Below, one piece after another: positions 22,870-34,440 of a stretch of 64,000 nucleotides of DNA. The DNA is from Tamarix chinensis. Lineage: Eukaryota; Streptophyta; Magnoliopsida; Caryophyllales; Tamaricaceae. Position numbers and translations under genes: made by a program. The DNA is taken from assembly GCA_030549775.1 (NCBI GenBank), contig CM060177.1, positions 64,732,638 to 64,796,637 of the forward strand. The letters are read 5' to 3'. A model generated the notes under the pieces. The model saw nothing but the letters and a program-made list of their open reading frames with translations, did not search any database and had not been told where the DNA came from. Position 1 is the first letter of the stretch. Each line of letters opens with the position of its first letter.

Positions 22870-25651
22870 TCTGAAATTATTATTGTTATTTCATTATTAT
22901 TATTGTAACTATTTTATTAATAGTGTTGCTACTATTATTATTATTGTTATGCGATTATTATTATTACTATTATTTTATAATATTTATTATTATTTCATTA
23001 CTATTATTATTACTATTTTTATTAATAATGTCCTAATGATATTATTAGCATTAATTTGGTGAAGGGTTGAAGCCCTTATCTCACCATCTATTTTGAATCA
23101 TATTAATAATATTATTAGTATTTTTAGTATTAGTATTACCGTTATGATTATTATTATTTTTCAATATTATTATGGTTTTTATCATTTATATTATTTCTAT
23201 TTATATTATTATTATTTTCTGTGTATTGTTATTATCATTATTGTTATTTTGGTAAAGGGGCCGAAACCCTTATTTCACTATGTTTTTGAGTAATGCCCTT
23301 ATTATTATTATTGTTACTATTATTATTCTTGTTAATATTAACATTGATATTATTTTTAGTATATTTGCTATTATTATTTTAGTATTATTATTATTATTAT
23401 TATTATTGGGATAAAGTCTTCAACCTTATATTATCAACTTTTATAATGTTACTATTATTTCTGACATTTTTAACCAAATTTAGTAATTAGTTAATAGTTA
23501 TTATTATTAATATTTTATTTTTTATAACTCTTAGAATAAGTTAGTATGTAATAGTATTTTTGCTAGGAGGGAATCTAATTTTATCTTTTTCCTCATATAG
23601 GTGAGACCAGTCAAAGCCCTAAGGAGGCGTAGGAGCGTGCTCCAAGACCGGTGTCATTTTAGAATAAGTGTGTTGATGTGCATTATATGCTTTATGTGTG
23701 TTGTATATTATGCCTATTATTATAATTATTTTGTATGTGGTATGACATGGAGTTGAAGTATGTTTTTGTGTGTTTACATGGCATGTGTACTATGTGTATG
23801 TAGTGAAATATTATGGTATGTGATGTTATGTGTTGTGACACTGTAAGACATGCATGTGAGGATGTTAATGTGGTTTGTGTGGAGGAAAGGATGAAAAAGG
23901 AGAATGGGGGAAAGAAGTTGATTAAGGGAAGTAAGTTAACTAAAAGGGGGAAGAGGTTGACCAAGGGAATAAGTTGACCTAAGTATTTTAATGATCCATG
24001 AGTGGAAGAATAAAATGGGGAATTTTAGGGTTTCGTGTGGGAGAATCTAATCTATGGTTTTTTATGGGAGAACCTAATCTATGGTTTCATGTGAGAGAAT
24101 CTAATCTATGGTGTTACTTGGGAGAATCTAATCTAGGATTTTGCATGGATGGATCTAGGGTTTGCATGGTTGAATCTAGGGTTTCACGTGGGAGTTTTAG
24201 GGTTTGCGTGAAAACATCGAAGGTTTGAATGGGGAGGTTAGCATTTGCATGGGAGTAAAGTTTATGTATTAAAAGTTGACTTGGGATGTAAGGAAGGTAA
24301 TAGAAGAGTTATTTGGGTGTTTGGAAGTTTTGGGTGAAAAATAGTACATAGGACATTATAAGGGTATGGAGGAGAATGAGTTGGAGTGGATGATTATGGT
24401 TGTTGTGATTAATTAGGGTTTGGAGTGGTTAACTAGAGTTTGGTGTGGTTAACTAGGATTTTGATATGGCTAACTAGGGTTCGGTGGTAACATGTGTGTA
24501 CTTGGGGAATAAAGTATGATGATGAGTCCTCGATGGGTTGTGAGAAATGGAGTGTTAAAATGATTTGGGTTGTGTGAGGTGGAGTAGGATGGGCCACTTA
24601 GGTCTGAATTAGGGTTTTTGGGAAAGACCCTAGAGTAAGGAAATAATTGGACTTGGAGGTGTGTGGTAGTGGGCCTTGACCCACATATTTTGGTGTTGGA
24701 GTTCTGGTGTGAGTTGGAGTACAAAGGAAAGGTTGTTGGATAAGTTAGAAGGTGCAAGGTTCTCATGATATAATGCGGGTCAGTTGAAGAATAAGTGTAG
24801 AAGGAGTAATTTATGCATGTCTAGGGTGAAAGCTTCTGAATAAGATACTTAAGACATTAATCACTTAAACTGAAAATTTATTGAGTCAGGTCCAGCCTAT
24901 CCACAGGTTAGGAATAGTGGTTAGGGTTCTTACCCTATAAGTGACTGATCCATCGGCGAATAATAGTGCTGTGGACATGATGTCCCACAAGTGACCGACC
25001 CACTAGCTAAAATAGTGGGAGATTCCTTTACTCGCATGGATTTGATGGTGTGAAATGAGTTCTAATTAGAGATTAATTAAATAATTAATCCGGACTATAA
25101 ATGGGCCTTTATGTATCTACTCGGATGATTATACGATATTACGTTATCATGTTGGACTATATGCTTCTTTATTTCTTCTGCATTATTTATGTGATTTTAT
25201 GTGTTGGCCTTAGTGCATGGTTACCTTACTCAGTACGTAGCGTACTAATCACCCTTTTCATGGGTGTTTGTCATTCCCACGAATAGTAGGCCCTTTTGAC
25301 TTTGTGTAGGTGGGTGAGACATCAGGTGGAGCTGAGTGTTGAGCTTATGGTTGGCTCAAAGTTCGAGAGTGTCGTGGTCGTATTTACTCTTTATGCGATT
25401 TATTCCTTATGTATTTTTTTTGTATCATATTTACCCTTTTATGATTTATTACCTTGTATTAAGTATTTCAATTAAACATTTTATTGATTGTAAGATTATT
25501 CCCTCTAAGGAATTTTGATTTCGCACTCTGATTTCTATCTTATTATTGATTATAAACTTTTACGCGTACTCTGATCTTTGGTATTATGATATTTCTAGTT
25601 CTTTCATAAACTTTTGGTTTAAGTTTAATGTTAATCTTTTATTAGCCTTAG

Positions 25652-25696
25652 CACTTCGTACTGAAACGGTTAGAAAGAACCGGCTTAGTACTAAGT
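25652..25696 (+). other. Conserved hairpin near LTR 3' end (outer unit)
   Basis: CACTTCGTACT pairs with AGTACTAAGTG, with an inner CGGTT...AACCG stem. One mismatch (the C of TTCG) distinguishes it from the other copies. It lies about 90 bp from the TG...CA terminus. Confidence 0.55.
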
Positions 25697-25783
25697 GTGG
25701 CGGTAACATCCCCAGAATTCACAGGTTTTAAAATTTTAAATTCTTTCGCTTTAAAAAAAAATAGTGAACTTAGGGGTGTTGCA

Positions 25784-26459
25784 CAAACCCCCTTGCTTAG
25801 TAATCTCACTAAATAACTTTAAACATGCTTCAGAGTCCACCAAATACTTCATACTTTCTCTCACATTTGTAATAATATGTTCAACACATTCAAGCCTATC
25901 TTCTACCAACAAATTTATTATATGGGCACAACATCTCACATGAAATATTTTTCTATCAAAAGAAAGCTTATTCTTAGAAGCAAAGCTATCTCTTGCTATC
26001 TTAACAACTCTATCATTAGCAGTTGCATTATCAATAGTAAGACTGCATACTTTGTTCTCAATTTTCCAATCCATAAAACATTTGTACAAGGCATAGAAAA
26101 TTGTCAGACCAGTACAAGGAGGGGCCAAGTGGAAAAAATTCAGGATGTATTTATGCAACACCCAATCATCACCAATGAAATGTGCAGTCACAACCATATA
26201 ATGGATTTTTGGAGCATCCGACTTCCAAAAATCAGTAGTGATACTAATCTTTGCATCTTATCCACCATATTCTTTATTTTTTTTCTTGTCATGATCATAA
26301 ATAGAAAAATAATCTTGTTTGACCATAGTACATGACAATTTTTTGTTACGAGGAGTCAGGGTTTTTAAGTATTCATTGAACATTTCATGTTCAATCATAT
26401 TAAATGGGTATTCGTGGACTAGAACAGCTTTAGCCCAAGCCTCTCTTAACTTTGTGATA
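25784..26459 (-). pseudogene. hAT transposase relic, N-terminal/middle part
   Basis: Minus-strand translation: KLREAWAKAVLVHEYPFNMIEH (two frames joined near 26260), then VVTAHFIGDDWVLHKYILNF, KVCSLTIDNATAND and FHVRCCAHIINLLVED, ending SEACLKLFSEITKQG at the insertion point. This is the classic hAT core that precedes LDVKTRWN, which resumes at 16746. It therefore joins the C-terminal half once the 9-kb insertion is removed. Upstream it is cut at 26459 by the gag-only element; a BED zinc finger is not seen. Confidence 0.88.
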
Positions 26460-27243
26460 TGTAACACCCACACAAATTCCACTTAATAAAGGTGATGGAT
26501 GATGATGTTCATGTAGTATAATGACGGACGAATAAAGGTAGGATAAAATGCAACAAATGTAACACTTAAACACCTCACAAAGATGATGTTTAAATGGATC
26601 TCAAAGAGAACTCACAAAGATGAACCCTTTTATACAAATCAAATGAATAAAACACAAAGAATATTCATAAGATTCAAAACCAAAGAAAAGGAACACACAA
26701 AGAATCCTTAACAATGGCCACTTTCAACTCACATAGAATTGGAAGGTTTAAACTCTCTCAAAGGAGACAATTTTTACTCAAACTCAACACACCCTTTTAC
26801 ACATGAGAAGAACCTTATTTATAGGCCATAAAATCTAATTCCATCTGTTAATTACAGCTAATTACAACCTATAATTACACTTAAATGATATGGAAATACA
26901 TCATATAAAAATCATTGCCTTATAAGCTATAAAATCACAACCTTAACAAAGAAAACCCTAGTTTGCATTACTCCACATGTGGCACTTGTTCTAGCATCTT
27001 CCATGTGTCATGATGATGTGGAATAACATCCAAAATGTCATCAAAACATAGGTTGAATCATCCCATAGCTTTCATGTCATTAAGGTCTTGTTTGGTTTCT
27101 TGAAATTGCATAAAACGTAACTTATGCTTTGAAATTCAAGAAAGTGTCTTGTTCGACTTTGGAACTTCCAAGAGCTCAAAGAAACTCCTCAAACATGTCT
27201 CAAAACCATTTTTGGAAATGAATAAGGTCATGCTCTTGCATCA
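26460..27243 (-). repeat. 3' LTR of gag-only element
   Basis: Minus strand TGATGCAAGAGC...GGGTGTTACA. A CCTATAAATAAG promoter word lies on the minus strand near 26815-26826. It carries a short extra ATGTTCATGTAGTATAATG stretch near 26508 that is missing from the 5' LTR. Confidence 0.9.
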
Positions 27244-27729
27244 ATCTCCCTCTCTTGAAGAATTTGTCCTCAAATTCACAACTTTGATGAGGAATAACAA
27301 ACACCAAAGTACATATTCTTCAACGTGATACTTGTCCTTGAATTCTTTGAATATCTCCTTCACATTAAAGCTATCTTTGAAAATCATCCAATACCTCTTA
27401 AGCCTTGAAATTGGATCTTCATATGCGTAAATCAATGAACATAAACCAAATGAATGGGGTGCATTATGGTTCATTTGCTTCTTCACATCACATATGTCTT
27501 CATGCACATTATACACCTTCGAACTCACCATGTTTTATTCTTTAATTTTTGTCAAATGATACAAGGTTTCCATGATAACATTTTCTCCATAAAAACACAA
27601 GGAAACCATGGGATAATAATGCACATCATTCTCCACATAATCAACGTGATGCATGTAAAAACTTTGTTTCCCTTCTTCCGCTTCAATGGTAGTAATAGTA
27701 TGATTGTCTTTATCATTACATACTCGATT

Positions 27730-28759
27730 TTATTCCTCATTTACACTTTCCTTTTCTTCCCTTTTAATCTCCTCAATTTCTCTTAAGATCATAACTCTTT
27801 GATTAGGACACTCTTTAGCATAATGACCATAACCTCTACATTTAAAACATTGTCTACTTTTACCTTCAATCTCCTTAATTTTATACTTCTCCATGTATGG
27901 CTTAAGATTTTTTTCTTCCATGATAATGCTCGAATTTGATGGCATAAAATTCAAAGATAATGATGTTGAAATTCTATAAGGAAGAGGAAGGTTTGGAGAT
28001 AGGCCTTTTGAGTTGCCTTTCAAATTTTATAGCAAGCTTGATCATATCTTCAACTGTATCATATAGAGAAACTTCAACTTTATCTCTAATGTTGAAATTA
28101 AATCCTCTAAGATATCTTGCACAATTTTGTTCTTTACTCTCTTGTAAATCACATATCAAGGATAAATTTTCAAAGTTCCTTGTATATTCTTCCACACTTG
28201 AATTCCCTTACTTCAATGTCATCATTTTGATGAAGTTGTCTTGCGCAAATTCTCTTGGGATAAATTTTCTCTTCATTTGCTTTTTCAATTTCTCCCATGA
28301 CTTGATCTTTGGCTTGCCATCTCTTTCCCTTGATATCTTGAGATTATCAAACCAAATTCTTGCAAATTTTAAAAGTTTAAGAGTAGCCAACTTACATCTC
28401 ATATGATCATCATATTCTTTAAATTCAAAGATGGATTCCATGGTGTGCATCCAATCTATGAATGTCTCCGCATCTAACTCTCCATAAAATTCTGGAAAAT
28501 CAACCTTTGAACCCTTATCTTCACCATGATCTTTCCTTCTTCTTGTTCGACTATGCGTGCTTGAAGATGGACTTGAGTCTTCTTCAACATATTCAAGTTT
28601 TTTATTCAAATGACCTCCTCTTGATTCAATGGCTCGCCTCACCATGCCTTCAACTCTATCATTTTGTTCTTCCATCCTATTCTCCATTTTTACTTCAAGC
28701 TTTCTAAATTGAACATTGATGGTATCAAGGATGGACTTCATAAATTCTGAATTTTCCAT
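27730..28759 (-). pseudogene. Gag of gag-only element, fragmented frames
   Basis: Starts at ATG 28759. The first frame (28759-28208) has a coiled N-terminus, VDFPEFYGELDAETFIDWMH, LKFARIWFDNLK and KRKFIPREFAQDN. After a break near 28200 it continues YTRNFENLSLICDLQE (28195-27974), then in another frame (28023-27730) has the CCHC knuckle CFKCRGYGHYAKEC and an acidic tail ending at 27730. It is related to the Gag of element 1. Gag packages the RNA; a helper element would have to supply pol. The breaks suggest it is now dead. Confidence 0.85.
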
Positions 28760-28895
28760 TATTGCACAAGCTTAATTGAATCTTGATGATGTTTACAAGA
28801 TCTTGATGAAGTTCTTGATGAGTCTTGATGATTCTTGATGAGTGGAATTCAAAGCCTAGGAAAGTGATTTACCTTAAAGAAGGATGAATCATGAG

Positions 28896-28907
28896 GCTTT
28901 GATACCA
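28896..28907 (-). other. tRNA-iMet primer-binding site, gag-only element
   Basis: Minus strand TGGTATCAAAGC, eight bases inside the 5' LTR boundary at 28916. Confidence 0.8.
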
Positions 28908-28915
28908 ATTTGATA

Positions 28916-29691
28916 TGTAACACCCACACAAATTCCACTCAATAAAGGTGATGGATGATGATGGACGAATAAAGGTAGGATAAAATGCAACAAATGTAAC
29001 ACTTAAATACCTCAAAAAGATGATGTTTAAATAGATCTCAAAGAGAACTCACAAAGATGAATCCTTTGATACGAATCAAATGAAGAAAACACAAAGAATC
29101 TTCATAGGATTCAAAACCAAAGAATAGGAACACACAAAGAATCTTTAACAATGGCTACTTTCAACTCACATAGAATTGAAAGGTTTAAACTCTCTCAAAG
29201 GAGACGATTTTTACTCAAACTCAACACACCCTTTTACACATGAGAAGACCCTTATTTATAGGCCATAAAATTGACTTCCAACTGTTAATTATAGCTAATT
29301 ACAACCTTTAATTACACTTAAATTATATGGCAGTACATCATATAAAAATCATTGCCTTATGAACTAGTTAGTTACATAAAATCACAACCTTAACAAAGAA
29401 AACCCTAGTTTGCATTACTCCACGTGTGGCACTTGTTCCAGCAGCTTCCACATGTCATGATGATGTGGCATAACATCAAACATGTCATCAAAACATAGGT
29501 TGACTCATCCCACAACTACCATGTCATTAAGGTCTTGTTTGTTTGCTTGAAAATTGCATAAAACGCAACTTATGCTTTGAAATTCAAGAAAGTGTCTTGT
29601 TTGACTTTGGAACATCCAAGAACTCAAAGAAACTCCTCAAACATGTCTCAAAACCATGTTTGGAAATGAATAAGGTCATGCTTTTGCATCA
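28916..29691 (-). repeat. 5' LTR of gag-only element
   Basis: 776 bp, direct copy of 26460-27243. The minus-strand CCTATAAATAAG promoter word is near 29253-29264. Confidence 0.9.
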
Positions 29692-29756
29692 GGCTTATTA
29701 GGAGTAGCTAAAAGGAATCCTCAACATGTGTCTTTGCTTTAAAGTCTTGCTCAAAA
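29692..29756 (-). other. Short stretch between gag-only element and palindrome
   Basis: Minus-strand reading gives LLSKTLKQRHM and, in another frame, FLLATPNK, which could be the missing upstream part of the hAT transposase. The match is too short to be sure. Confidence 0.2.
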
Positions 29757-32700
29757 GTCTACAAAAGTGAGTAATAAGAGGGTTTCTTTGCTCATCAAGT
29801 TTACTATTATTGTTTTTGATTTGTATGTCGGCAAATTAAAGCACATGAGTATGTAAAATTTGATTTTTTATATCCTTTTTTGTTTTCTAATTGGTGTTTT
29901 GTGTGGGTGATCAAAATATATGTGTAAGTGTGTAAGTTTGTTGCTATGGTTATTTTATGCCTTACCAGAATGAGTAAATATTTGGATTGTAACCATATTT
30001 CTTAACAGATCACAAATTTAACAGGTGGAAGAAATTAAGTCTATTTATAGAATTTGTGAACTAATATTTTCTCTACTTGATGGTTGAATGGGAACATTTG
30101 TTTAGTAAATAATTGATGTATATTTGTGACAACTTGGCTTCTTAGTTTGGAAATTTGGCATTTATTGATGCTTTTATTTTCTTCTTTTTTGCTCTTTAAT
30201 TGTGGAAGTTCTCTCTCTTATTGCATTTCTTGAATCACCCTAAATCTGAGATATTTACATTTTATGTCAAGTATAAAACTATACATTAATTTTGTCATCA
30301 TCTTAAGTCAATATTAATTTGTAAGTATTATTCTAATGGTGTGTTCTTTAATATTAATAATGTCAGAGTAAATTCACTTGGCTGGAACTTTTATGGATTC
30401 TATTACTTGATAGGATTTCATCAATTTGGCCTCTCCCATAATTGTCATTGCTAAATGAGATATGCTTCGTCTAAGGAAAGATTTGAGGCAAAGTCTATTA
30501 CAAAATGAAAGGCAGCTTTGCTTTAATCTCTTTACACCTAATTTTGAGTCAAGTATGTATGTAGAGTTTTCTAATTAATGGCATTTATGGTATAATTAAT
30601 TTTTAATGGATCTAATCTGTAAGAGATAATATACTGTTTAATTTTTAAAAAGGATAGGCTTTGGATGGTTCCTAAATTTTAACTGAGTTTGGGTTTAGTT
30701 AGACAGTGTTCAGATTTAAGTATTGTAAGCAAATAAAGTAAAGAAAGTATTAGATTTTTGAAAGCAACAAGTTACATCAAACGAAGTGAAATGAGAATTT
30801 TAATTTATTATAAAATAAGTCACATATTAATTTTCTTCTATATCAAAACTTATTTCGATTTGATAAATGTGATTAGCAGAATATATTGAAATTTTATGAG
30901 AATTATTGCTAAGTTATTAGCATGAATTTTTAATAGGTTAGCTTTGGTGAAGATTTGTTGTCAATTTCATATTACATTTTTCTTCTTTGCATGACATGAT
31001 GGCTTGTTTGTTTAAGGTAATTTTATCTACTTTTTTATGATGCTTGTGTCAAATCATATTCTTAGATTTCTTAGATTAAAGTGTGCAAGTAGCAACCATT
31101 TTCTAATCCTATGCAATGATTTGCTTGGTCTTTGTTTGTTTGTCTTGGTTCTTCCCCTGCCCCATCTCCCAAATATGTCATGTTTAAATCGAAATATTTG
31201 TTCCACTGTCATGAAAAGTGTGGTTGGCTAGTCAATGCTTTTATTGATTTTAGTTATTGATCTAAGTAGAAGGCTTTTGGTATCTTATTATTTGTATGTG
31301 AAGTTGTATTTTTTGTTTTGTTTATATGGTATGTATAGTTTTCCGATTGTATGATAATAAACTCGGCGTTGGTTTCATTTTAAGTTAATTTATTATTAAC
31401 GCTAAAAAGTTTAATAATAATAACATATTAATTATTATATCAAATAATGGTACAAATAAATAAAAATTAATATTAATAGACAAAAATTATTCATTGTTAA
31501 AATAATTAGCAATAAAAGCCTCTATTAATAATTAGCATTAGTATTTTATAATAATTATTACACCAAATTTTGAGTGATGCATTGGAAAAACTTTAGGTAT
31601 GCATGCGAAGTTTTCTAATTAAGAGAGTTGAGGTTCATCAACTTAATGGCATTTAGGGTATAATTATTTTTTAATGGATCTAATCCATATGAGATAATAT
31701 GCTGTTGTTTAATTTTTAAAAAGTGGATAGACTTGGATGGTTCCTGAATTTTGACTGAGTTTGGGTTTAGTTAGATGGTATGGAGATTTAAGTATTGGAA
31801 GCAAATACAATAAAGAAAGTTAGTATTAGATTTTCGAAAGTAATAAGTTGCATCAAATAAAGTGAAATGAGAATTGTAGTTTATCATAAAATAAGTGGCA
31901 TATTAATTGTCTTATTTATTGAAATTTATTTGTGTTTGATGTACATGATTAGTAGAATATATTGGAGTTCTATAAAATGAGTGCTAAGTTATCGGCATAA
32001 TTTTTTACTCAGTTATCTTTAGTAAAGGTTTGTTGTCAATTTTATATTGCATTTTTCTTCTTCGCTTTCTTATGTCTGATCATTTTCTTAGATTAAAGTA
32101 TGTAAGTAGCAACCATTTCTAATCCTATGCAATTATTTGCTTGGCCTTTGTTCTTGTATCTTGATTCTTTCCCTACCCTTCTCCCTAATATGTCAATGTT
32201 TAAACCTAAATATTTGTTCCACTATACATGTAAAAGTGTGGTAGCCATCAATTCTTTTATTGATTTTAGTTATTGATCCAAATAGAAAGCTTTTATTATC
32301 TTATTATTTGTATGTGAAGTTTTATTTTTCTTGTTTATATGGTCTATTGACTGTATAAAAATAAGCTCGGTGTTAGTTTCCCTTCAAGTTAATTTAATGA
32401 CTTATAAGATATGTTAGATACACACTAATAATATAGGATGAGATAATAATTAATATTAATTTAATACTACAAAAAATCATATAACTAATAATATTATTTA
32501 TTTATAATTATGATGAATATTATTTTTATCTTTTGTAATTATTGTTATTATTATTAGTATTATCGTAATAATAATAAAAAAATATGATTTATTATTATTA
32601 TTATTATAATTATAAAATACTAATACCAATTATTAATAGATATTTTTACTGTTATTTAATTTAATAATGATTATATATTTTAATATAATTTTTATCTATT

Positions 32701-32784
32701 AATATTAATATTTATTTATTATTACCATTATTTGACATAATAATTAATATATTATTATTATTAATCAAATAATTTATAACTATC

Positions 32785-32842
<58 letters not shown>
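32785..32842. repeat. (TAT)n microsatellite
   Basis: About 19 uninterrupted TAT/TTA units in the AT-rich part of the left arm. Confidence 0.9.
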
Positions 32843-34231
32843 TTTTTAGTATTAATAATAAATTTTGTTTATTGATTTTTGGTAATAAAAAAAATTTGAA
32901 AGTTGTTTTAAGATTTTATCATTAGTAATGAATTTTTAATTAATTATCACAATTATTATTATTATTCTAACTATTATATTATATTTATAATATAATATTG
33001 TCAATTATTATTATTATTATTATTAAAGTTGCATTATTAACTATTATGTTTTATTAGTATTTATTACTAATAATAATAATATTTATTTATTTATTTAACA
33101 TAGATTTCTTGTGCAATGGTATTTTAGCTTGTCAAGTCTAATACTTCATTAATTATGTTTTGCATATTTTGTAAATTAAACTATTAAAAATAAAAAAGAA
33201 TTAGGTTGTAATTGTAGATTTTTTCTTGATGCATCAGTTGATTTTATTTTAAATTTTTTGTATATGGTGAAAACATTTGGTTTGCTTTAATTTAGAATTT
33301 CTTAGGAACTCATTTTGAGGGAATTCAATAGCTTCCTACTATCAAATACCCTAATTACCTCCACCTGGAAGTGAGATTTAATTCTTCTTCTTTCTTTTAT
33401 AGTTATTGTCCATTGGTATTGTCTTAGCGTATTAAATATTATCCTACCGTGGAAATTGAAAAAAAAAATGCCGCTTGAATTTTTATTTCTAAAATTTTGT
33501 TGGATGTGCATTTTGATTAAGAGTTGTGATTGTGTATTTGTAGGTTATTTATTTATTTTATTTTGAGAGTTTATTTATCATTAGAAATGTAATGAAATCC
33601 ATTTTATTTGTTCCATTATACCAATTTGTTGGCTTCTCTTACGTATTTTTGTAGTTGTAATGTGTGATTGTTTATACCTTATGAGATTATTTTTTACATC
33701 TATTTTTTATGGTAAAAATTGTCTAATGACTATAATATCTTGTGTAAGGCTTTTGTTTGTGTTGTTTGAATGGATTTAGTCAGTTGTGTGATGAACTTTT
33801 ATTTTGATCCTTTGTTTTTTTTATTCTAGATTATTAGCAATGATGCCCTCTTTGTATTAGAGCTCTATTTTATGGAGGTTGTGTTCTTTCTAATGGCTAT
33901 ATCATAATACTTCTATTTTTCAACTTAGTCTTTTTGTTCTACATTTCAATCTACTAAAATTGTCTATTTTCTCTTTTGTCCTTTTATAATCCTATCCAAG
34001 GATTATTGGAGGTAAAGTATCATAAAAAGTTGTAAAGCATATACAATAGGTGAGGGTAACCATCTACCTCCTCTATAGATGAATATCTGGTTCAACAAAG
34101 AAACAAATCCACCCTACTAGTAGCCGACAATTCTCAATTTAAGATGAAGTGAGAAATTCTTGAAAACCAATCACAGATCGCAAGTTTATACTTAAAGGGT
34201 ATAGTTGAGTGGGGTGTGTAAACTCACATTT

Positions 34232-34440
34232 TAATTTTCATGACAATTGCAGCGATGTCCATATACTTGTTCTCAATGCTAATTTTTGGCCTTCCAGATG
34301 TAGTGAACTATAGCTGCTAGAACTACTATCCTTGCTTTTGTGTGCAAAATTCTTCTGATAATACTTCTTAACCACTCGACAAACTTGTTCTATCACTGCA
34401 CATCATATAAATAGATGCCTATATGTCTTTGTGTCACAGG
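34232..34440 (-). pseudogene. L1-type reverse transcriptase C-terminal scrap in left arm
   Basis: Minus-strand translation gives VEWLRSIIRRILHTKARI, then VLAAIVHYIWKAKN and, after a frameshift, ENKYMDIAAIVMKIK. This resembles the segment that follows the zf-RVT zinc-binding domain in plant L1 elements. Multiple stops. The same scrap is in the right arm at 43268-43500, so it was present before the arms were duplicated. Confidence 0.55.

Larger units (their letters stand above)
16747..25783 (+). mobile_element. Long-LTR unit (outer), inserted in hAT transposase
   Basis: Starts TGAAATGCCCC (16747), ends GGGGTGTTGCA (25783), and is flanked by a perfect 5-bp duplication CAAAC (16742-16746, 25784-25788). 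Without the nested unit it is about 5.1 kb. It has a TATAAATA at 17839, pyrimidine-rich leader-like DNA (17160-18416), long ATT-rich stretches (22400-23550) and a conserved 3' block (25220-25783), but no gag or pol. TG...CA ends and 5-bp duplication indicate a solo LTR of a long-LTR retrotransposon. A non-autonomous element without LTRs is the alternative. Short frames inside are not supported as genes. Confidence 0.8.
26460..29691 (-). mobile_element. Gag-only (TR-GAG-like) LTR retrotransposon
   Basis: LTRs at 26460-27243 and 28916-29691 (784 and 776 bp, TG...CA, near-identical). Minus-strand order: 5' LTR, tRNA-iMet primer site, gag with zinc knuckle, short non-coding stretch, polypurine AAGAGAGGGAGAT, 3' LTR. 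The internal part is only about 1.67 kb and has no protease, RT or integrase, which fits the non-autonomous TR-GAG class. Flanks are TGATA and GGCTT, so no target duplication is seen. It sits in the hAT transposase just before KLREAWAKA. Confidence 0.85.

Noticed and set aside
22587..23293. Frames with long runs of Asn or Ile/Tyr
   Set aside because: Translation of the ATT microsatellite DNA.
24000..24230. Repeating GGGAGAATCTAATCTATGG-type words, resembling a short tandem array or CRISPR-like repeat
   Set aside because: Spacing and unit are irregular and it lies in plant LTR DNA; its reverse counterpart at 19200-19610 shows the same degenerate repeat.
31037..31231. 64-codon frame mirrored in the opposite arm at 54158-54346
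   Set aside because: Conserved only because the arms are homologous; the tandem second units (32090, 45150) do not keep it, and no motif is recognisable.
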